Shown here piece after piece: positions 28,502 through 32,721 of a stretch of 32,721 nucleotides of DNA. The notes under the pieces are model-generated. The model searched no databases, was not told where the DNA came from, and worked only from the letters and a program-made list of their open reading frames with translations. The stretch's first letter is position 1, and the number at the start of each line of letters is the position of its first letter. The stretch covers positions 1 through 32,721 of the forward strand of contig JBAYJJ010000009.1 in the NCBI GenBank assembly GCA_041665165.1, read 5' to 3'. Source of the DNA: MWCR01 sp041665165. Its GTDB lineage: Bacteria; Patescibacteriota; Patescibacteriia; 2-12-FULL-60-25. A program made the translations under genes and the position numbers.

Positions 28502-29551
28502 ATGCCAACCTTAACCTGGGAAATGATCCGAATCGTGGTCTTTGCTTTTTTTAGTTTTTTGGTAGCATTCATCATTACCCCGGGGTTCGTAAAGCTGCTC
28601 AAAAAATATAAGATGGGCAAAAGCATCCGCGATGCTGAATCAGCGCCCATAATGAACAAACTCCATGCAGCCAAGGCTGGTACGCCGACCATGGGCGGAG
28701 TCGTGATCTGGGTTTCTGTGACAGCTGTCGTCCTGGTCGCTTGGCTTTTATGCGTTTTTGGCGTCGGTCAAAATATCTGCAACTGGAATATACTTTCGCG
28801 CAGCCAAACGCTCTTGCCGCTTGGTGCCATGATTGCTGCAGCCCTCGTCGGCTTGTTGGATGACTATCTGAATGTGAGAAGGATTGGGCCGAAAGGCGGA
28901 GGCTTGCGCGTGCGCTATAGATTGTTGGCTTACACGGCTGTAGCCGCAATCTGCGCGTGGTGGTTTTATGCTAAATTGGATTGGAGCGTTGTCCACGTTC
29001 CATTCTTGGGCAACTTTGAGCTTGGGTGGATGTACATTCCGTTTTTTATTCTTGTCATCGTCTCAACGCAACACTCGGTCAACCTCACAGATGGATTGGA
29101 TGGGCTGGCGGGCGGTACATTGATGGCCGCCTTTGGTGCGTTTGCCGCGATCGCCTTTATGCAGGGCAGGATGGACTTAGCTGCTTTTTGCGCAGCTATA
29201 GTCGGTGCATTACTCGCCTTTTTGTGGCACAACATCACTCCGGCTGCGTTTTTTATGGGTGATACTGGCGCAATGTCCTTAGGCACGGTCCTGGGAATAG
29301 TTGCCATGCTTACTAATCAACCTTTCTTGTTGCCCATTATTGGATTGCCTTTTGTGATTGAATCAGGCTCGGTGATTATCCAATTAACATCCAAGAAACT
29401 CAGACACGGCAAAAAAGTATTTTTAAGCTCGCCATTTCATCATCATTTGGAAGCATTGGGTTGGGGCGAACCAAAAATAGTCATGCGCTTTTGGGTGGTA
29501 TCGTTCATGTTCGCGATTCTCGGAGTGATGATCAGCATGATGGACAAATAA
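28502..29551 (+). CDS. mraY: Phospho-N-acetylmuramoyl-pentapeptide transferase
   Basis: Transfers phospho-MurNAc-pentapeptide to undecaprenyl phosphate, making lipid I. About ten membrane spans. The family motifs are GLLDDYLNV (paired Asp), NLTDGLDGLAGG (catalytic Asp), GDTGAMSLG and SPFHHHLEALGW (HHH loop). The N-terminal PTMGGVVIW segment is also typical. The length of 349 aa is normal. It starts 1 nt after the preceding gene and 3 nt separate it from ftsW. No Shine-Dalgarno sequence, consistent with coupling. Confidence 0.97.
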   Translation: MPTLTWEMIRIVVFAFFSFLVAFIITPGFVKLLKKYKMGKSIRDAESAPIMNKLHAAKAGTPTMGGVVIWVSVTAVVLVAWLLCVFGVGQNICNWNILSRSQTLLPLGAMIAAALVGLLDDYLNVRRIGPKGGGLRVRYRLLAYTAVAAICAWWFYAKLDWSVVHVPFLGNFELGWMYIPFFILVIVSTQHSVNLTDGLDGLAGGTLMAAFGAFAAIAFMQGRMDLAAFCAAIVGALLAFLWHNITPAAFFMGDTGAMSLGTVLGIVAMLTNQPFLLPIIGLPFVIESGSVIIQLTSKKLRHGKKVFLSSPFHHHLEALGWGEPKIVMRFWVVSFMFAILGVMISMMDK

Positions 29552-29554
29552 AAC

Positions 29555-30667
29555 ATGCGCAGTGAGCTTGTTAAAATAGATAGAAAGTTTTTGTGGAGCC
29601 TGGTCGCCTTGGTCGCGATAGGGTTAGTCATGCTCATTTCGGCTAGTGGGCCGCTTGGATACCAAAAGTTCCATGATGCGGCTTATTTTTTTAAGCACCA
29701 GATTTTGGTTGGCGTTTTGCCGGGTCTAGTTTTGTTTTGGATCTTTTCGCGCATTGATTATCGCAGGCTGGCCCAATTCGCTCCAGCTGCCTTAATCATT
29801 TCCGTTGCCCTGTTGGTTTTGGTTTATGTACCGGGGGTGGGCATGAAGTTCGGCGGGTCTGGCCGCTGGGTAAACTTGGGCATCGCCTTCCAGCCGTCTG
29901 AGTTCGTGAAAATATTTTTCCTGATTTATGTCGCGGCTTGGCTGGAAAAAAGACACGGCGAAGATTCCAAAACACTGGAAAAAGGTTTATTCCCTTTTTT
30001 GATGTCCCTATCTATCATCATGTTCTTGCTCATTATGCAGCCCAACACCGGGTCCATGGCCGTGATCGTTGGCGCGGCTTTGACTGCATACTTCATTGAG
30101 GGCGCACCCTTGGGTTGGTTTTTCGGCTTAGGTGCGACTTTCACGGCCTTGATCGTCCTTTTGATTAAGATGACGCCTTACCGCGCGCAAAGATTTTTGA
30201 CTTTCTTGCACCCTGAACTTGACCCTAGCGGAATCGGCTACCACATAAATCAGGCTTATCTGGCGATCGGATCTGGCGGTTTGTTCGGCTTGGGTTATGG
30301 ACACTCCAGACAAAAATATCTTTATCTGCCGGAAGCAGCCGGTGATTCCATTTTTGCTGTCATGGCCGAAGAAATGGGCTATATATTTTGTCTGGGATTT
30401 TTAGTCCTGCTGGGTTATTTCATCAAGCAATGTTTTTCTATTGCCAAGCGCGCCCCAGACCTTTTCGGAAGATTTTTGGCTACTGCATTCGGCGCGTGGA
30501 TCTTGATCCAGGCAACCCTGAATATTGCCTCAATGATCGGGCTTATGCCCATTACAGGCGTTACATTGCCCTTTGTAAGCTATGGTAGTTCGGCTTTTGT
30601 TGCCTTAAGCATAGGCTGTGGTATTATGGCTTCAATAAGCCGCGGCTCAGAATTATGGCGAGGATAA
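29555..30667 (+). CDS. ftsW: SEDS-family peptidoglycan glycosyltransferase (FtsW/RodA)
   Basis: 370 aa with ten membrane spans. It polymerises lipid II glycan, normally with a partner penicillin-binding protein. Family segments are FQPSEFVKIFF, MQPNTGSMAV and the C-terminal TGVTLPFVSYGSSAFVAL. The extracellular loop includes GSGGLFGLGYGHSRQKYLYLPEAAGDSIFAV, with the conserved Asp. Position between mraY and murG favours ftsW over rodA, but sequence alone does not separate them. Overlaps murG by 13 nt. Confidence 0.93.
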   Translation: MRSELVKIDRKFLWSLVALVAIGLVMLISASGPLGYQKFHDAAYFFKHQILVGVLPGLVLFWIFSRIDYRRLAQFAPAALIISVALLVLVYVPGVGMKFGGSGRWVNLGIAFQPSEFVKIFFLIYVAAWLEKRHGEDSKTLEKGLFPFLMSLSIIMFLLIMQPNTGSMAVIVGAALTAYFIEGAPLGWFFGLGATFTALIVLLIKMTPYRAQRFLTFLHPELDPSGIGYHINQAYLAIGSGGLFGLGYGHSRQKYLYLPEAAGDSIFAVMAEEMGYIFCLGFLVLLGYFIKQCFSIAKRAPDLFGRFLATAFGAWILIQATLNIASMIGLMPITGVTLPFVSYGSSAFVALSIGCGIMASISRGSELWRG

Positions 30668-31737
30668 TCGCTTTGGTTGGCGGAGGAACTATGGGCCCGA
30701 CAGCCCCGCTCTTGGCTTTGTACAAGAAATTGCACGAGCGCAACCCAAAAGACACGTTCGTCTGGGCAGGCACGCCAGATGGACCAGAGCGTCAGCCGGT
30801 AGAAGACTTATTGATTCCTTTTGTCAGCATTCCAGTAGCGAAATTTCCACGCTATTTTTCTAAAACGCTTTTTACTTGGCCGTTTGATTATCTGAGGGCC
30901 CAGCATGCGGCGCAAGAATTTATTGACCATTGGAAGCCGGATGTCGTGATCGGTGCCGGCGGTTTTACGCAAGTGCCGATAATCCGCTATGCTTCCAAAA
31001 AAGGCATCCCTTGTCTGATACACCAATTGGATTTTGTCCCGTCGCTTTCCAATTTGACTGTGGCCAAGCGCTGTAAATTGATTACAACGACTTTTATATT
31101 TCATTACAAAAAGTTCAACGTAAAGACAGATGAGATTCCAATCGCGACACCAAACCGATTTGCGAATATGCGCTTGCCTGAAAAATCTTCAGCTGCCGAG
31201 TATTTTGGGCTTCAAGCATCAAGACCGATTGTTTTGGTCGTGGGCGGGGGCACGGGTTCAAGGACTTTGAACAAAGTCATGGAAGATTGCTTGGACCATT
31301 GGCTGGAAAAGACCCAGGTAATCCATATCACGGGCAAGAACAGAGGAGGGGATATTAAACTAAGGCCTGGATATGTGCGCTGCGAATTCATGAATCAGCA
31401 AGATATATTTATGGCCTATGCAGCTGCAGACGTTGTTGTTTCGCGCGGCGGCATGGGCGCAGTCACAGATTTGGCTACCATGTCCAAGCCGAGCATCCTG
31501 GTGCCAATGCCGCACTCGCATCAAGAAAAAAATACCAGGCATCTTGGGTTGTCAATCGTAGAAATTAAAGAAGGCTCTAATTTTAATCAAGATTTATACC
31601 GCGCAACAATAAAACTTCTGCGCAACCCCGAAGAAAGGCACAGATTGTCGCGTGAATTGCATCAATTAATCAAGACTGACGACGGCTCGCAGTGGGCGAC
31701 TCTGGTTGAGCGCTTTTTGCCGGAGGAAATAGATTAA
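30655..31737 (+). CDS. murG: Divergent MurG-like UDP-GlcNAc glycosyltransferase
   Basis: 360 aa, GT28 fold with two Rossmann domains. MurG adds GlcNAc to lipid I to give lipid II. Retained features are the glycine-rich starts (LVGGGTMGPTAPLLAL; VVGGGTGSRTLNKVM), DVVIGAGGFTQVPII and SRGGMGAVTDLATMSKPSIL. Unusual changes: the N-terminal GGTGGH loop lacks its His, the HEQN segment reads HQLD, and the donor-site Glu after the GA-T loop is Asp. Overlap with ftsW and position in the cluster support a MurG role, though a related GT28 enzyme is possible. Its stop codon is in a family B repeat, and no Shine-Dalgarno sequence is present. Confidence 0.82.
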   Translation: MARIIALVGGGTMGPTAPLLALYKKLHERNPKDTFVWAGTPDGPERQPVEDLLIPFVSIPVAKFPRYFSKTLFTWPFDYLRAQHAAQEFIDHWKPDVVIGAGGFTQVPIIRYASKKGIPCLIHQLDFVPSLSNLTVAKRCKLITTTFIFHYKKFNVKTDEIPIATPNRFANMRLPEKSSAAEYFGLQASRPIVLVVGGGTGSRTLNKVMEDCLDHWLEKTQVIHITGKNRGGDIKLRPGYVRCEFMNQQDIFMAYAAADVVVSRGGMGAVTDLATMSKPSILVPMPHSHQEKNTRHLGLSIVEIKEGSNFNQDLYRATIKLLRNPEERHRLSRELHQLIKTDDGSQWATLVERFLPEEID

Positions 31738-31815
31738 TCCTCTTCGCTTCTCCCTTATTAAGGGATACTTTAACGTACTAGGTCACAGCCCCTTGAGAAA
31801 GGGGCCAAGGGTTTT
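31734..31815 (+). repeat. Family B composite element at the murG stop codon
   Basis: TTAATCCTCTTCGCTTCTCC, the CTCCCTTATTAAGGGA hairpin, TTTAACGTAC, then GCCCCTTGAGAAAGGGGC and GTTTTCGG. The first TAA (31735-31737) is the murG stop. Together with the cupin terminator it fills the convergent gap. Confidence 0.9.
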
Positions 31816-31823
31816 CGGTATAC

Positions 31824-31844
31824 AAAAAAGCCACGTGAGTGGCT
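31824..31844 (-). terminator. Rho-independent terminator of the bicupin gene
   Basis: On the minus strand AGCCAC (31844-31839) pairs with GTGGCT (31834-31829) over TCAC, followed by six T. It is 10 bases past the stop codon. Confidence 0.88.
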
Positions 31845-31854
31845 GTGAGACGAA

Positions 31855-32604
31855 TCAGATGAAGTACACGTCTTCCATGTCAAAGGCAGGGGAAGAGATG
31901 CTGACCAGTATTAGATCTTCGGACGAACAGCTGTTGAAGGCGTGAGGAGTCTCTGGGCTGATCTTGATCCAATCTCCACTGCTAATGATCTCGATACTGC
32001 AGTCTGTGTGCATTTGCCCATGGGGTCCTACAACGTAGATCCATTCAGTGGATCGTTTGTGATAGTGAGGGCGCTTGTCCTTTGCAGCATCAAGACTGGT
32101 CCAGCCGTAGGCTATGCTGAGGTCATAGTCCCGGAAGATATAGGGGATGATCTTTGCCCCGTCAAAACAATCTTGAGGTTTGCGCAGAGCGATGGGGTGG
32201 TCTTTTTGTGCATACGGCGCCAAGTTGCCGAGGAGTTGGACATCCTCAGGGTCAAATGGCGGCAGAGCAATGATTAGGTGCTCCAGCATGCCATAGCCCG
32301 TGTTACTCAAGACGTGGATGACGCCGCCGGGCACGTCGATTACGTTTCCGACTGTCACCGACCGCGTAGTAGCCAAGTGCCGGATGCGATCAGCTTCAGC
32401 GTTGCTCTTAGTGACTTCGCCTTGCCCCTGGAGGATGACGTAGACCTCGTCCATCTTTTCGTGGTAGTGCATCTGGGACATGGCTTGCGGATTCATGGCC
32501 ACATGGGCAATAGACCACTTTTCGTTCCGCTCCACTTCTCGCAAAACTTGTCCGCAAACATTGGGCACTACAGGCAGGTCCAAAACATTGAGCTTGGTCA
32601 GCAT
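31855..32604 (-). CDS. Bicupin protein
   Basis: 249 aa with two cupin domains. The first has the metal-site motif HYHEKMDEVYVILQGQGEV (about 46-64) and its partner PGGVIHVLSN (about 92-101). The second has RPHYHKRSTEWIYVV (about 183-197) and SPETPHAFNS. Cupins bind a metal with such His/Glu sets; reactions range from sugar isomerases to dioxygenases, and no closer match was recognised. AAAGGA (32612-32617) is 7 nt before ATG 32604, and promoter and terminator flank it, so it is its own unit. The setting beside sugar genes is not close enough to assign a sugar substrate. Confidence 0.85.
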   Translation of the reverse strand: MLTKLNVLDLPVVPNVCGQVLREVERNEKWSIAHVAMNPQAMSQMHYHEKMDEVYVILQGQGEVTKSNAEADRIRHLATTRSVTVGNVIDVPGGVIHVLSNTGYGMLEHLIIALPPFDPEDVQLLGNLAPYAQKDHPIALRKPQDCFDGAKIIPYIFRDYDLSIAYGWTSLDAAKDKRPHYHKRSTEWIYVVGPHGQMHTDCSIEIISSGDWIKISPETPHAFNSCSSEDLILVSISSPAFDMEDVYFI

Positions 32605-32630
32605 TTCAAGGTCCTTTCTTTTGTAGACGC

Positions 32631-32659
32631 ATCTAAGCGCTTTTATTGAAGAATGTCAA
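32631..32659 (-). promoter_or_regulatory. Promoter of the bicupin gene
   Basis: On the minus strand TTGACA (32659-32654) is 17 nt from TTAGAT (32636-32631). The -35 box is perfect, the -10 box matches three of six. The leader would be about 20 nt and contains the Shine-Dalgarno sequence. Confidence 0.55.
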
Positions 32660-32670
32660 GGTTATTTGGT

Positions 32671-32721
32671 TTAATCCTCTTCGCTTCTCCTTTTTGAATT
32701 AATCAGCAATTAATCATTCCG
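32671..32721 (+). repeat. Family B element, cut by the window end
   Basis: TTAATCCTCTTCGCTTCTCC followed by TTTTTGAATTAATCAGC and a final ATTCCG. Here the element is upstream of the bicupin promoter; whether it marks the end of another gene cannot be seen, as no stop-bearing frame of note precedes it. Confidence 0.75.

Noticed and set aside
32278..32649. Plus-strand frame of 123 codons opposite the bicupin
   Set aside because: Antisense to two clear cupin motifs and crossing the bicupin promoter; treated as a shadow.

Overview
The window looks like a chromosomal segment of an uncultivated bacterium of the Candidate Phyla Radiation (Patescibacteria), probably a Parcubacteria-type lineage. This is inferred from the style of the genes, not from a marker-gene tree. 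The core proteins are short and divergent (a PriA-like protein without its ATPase motifs, an atypical MurG, a standalone Memo-like protein). There are several small multi-pass membrane proteins and single-anchor surface proteins of unknown family. Many core genes lack a Shine-Dalgarno sequence. TGA is used as a normal stop codon, which argues against the lineages that recode UGA. No rRNA, tRNA, CRISPR array, IS element or phage gene was seen.

Layout. (1) 1-5711: cell-surface polysaccharide genes: the end of a flippase, a GT4-GT2 fusion glycosyltransferase, and a GT2 fused to an O-antigen-ligase-like membrane domain. (2) 5715-11055: DNA repair and protein maturation: an O6-alkylguanine methyltransferase, convergent with fmt, then two genes of unknown function, def and a priA-like gene on the minus strand. 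This is a priA-def-fmt cluster interrupted by two unknown genes that have their own terminators. (3) 11258-17094: a Memo-like protein, a secreted lysozyme-like/repeat protein, and a divergent set of a GT-C-like membrane protein, an anchored beta-rich protein and a small membrane protein. (4) 17189-20044: a HIT hydrolase, rmlB, a RelE/ribbon-helix-helix toxin-antitoxin pair and rmlA (dTDP-sugar synthesis). (5) 20189-24185: a PEGA-domain surface protein, an S41 processing protease, a Nudix hydrolase and an unknown protein. (6) 24331-28500: CTP synthase, a GNAT acetyltransferase, a surface protein, ribosomal protein L27, a NifU-like Fe-S protein and a small membrane protein. (7) 28502-31737: mraY-ftsW-murG, peptidoglycan lipid-linked steps. 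(8) 31855-32604: a bicupin.

The most striking feature is a dense population of small repeats, in several unrelated sequence families, that fill intergenic gaps and also lie inside reading frames. Some are foldable elements with inverted ends. Others are imperfect tandem arrays with a constant unit length of 7 or 9 bp but a different unit sequence at each site. Five genes take their stop codon from inside such a repeat and a sixth ends one base before one. About ten repeats are translated in frame inside otherwise recognisable genes, including a linker that joins two glycosyltransferase domains and a probable signal-peptide start.

Four genes (three of unknown function and a bicupin) stand apart. 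Each has a strong Shine-Dalgarno sequence exactly 7 nt before its ATG, its own terminator and no internal repeat, suggesting a different origin or expression mode from the surrounding core genes.
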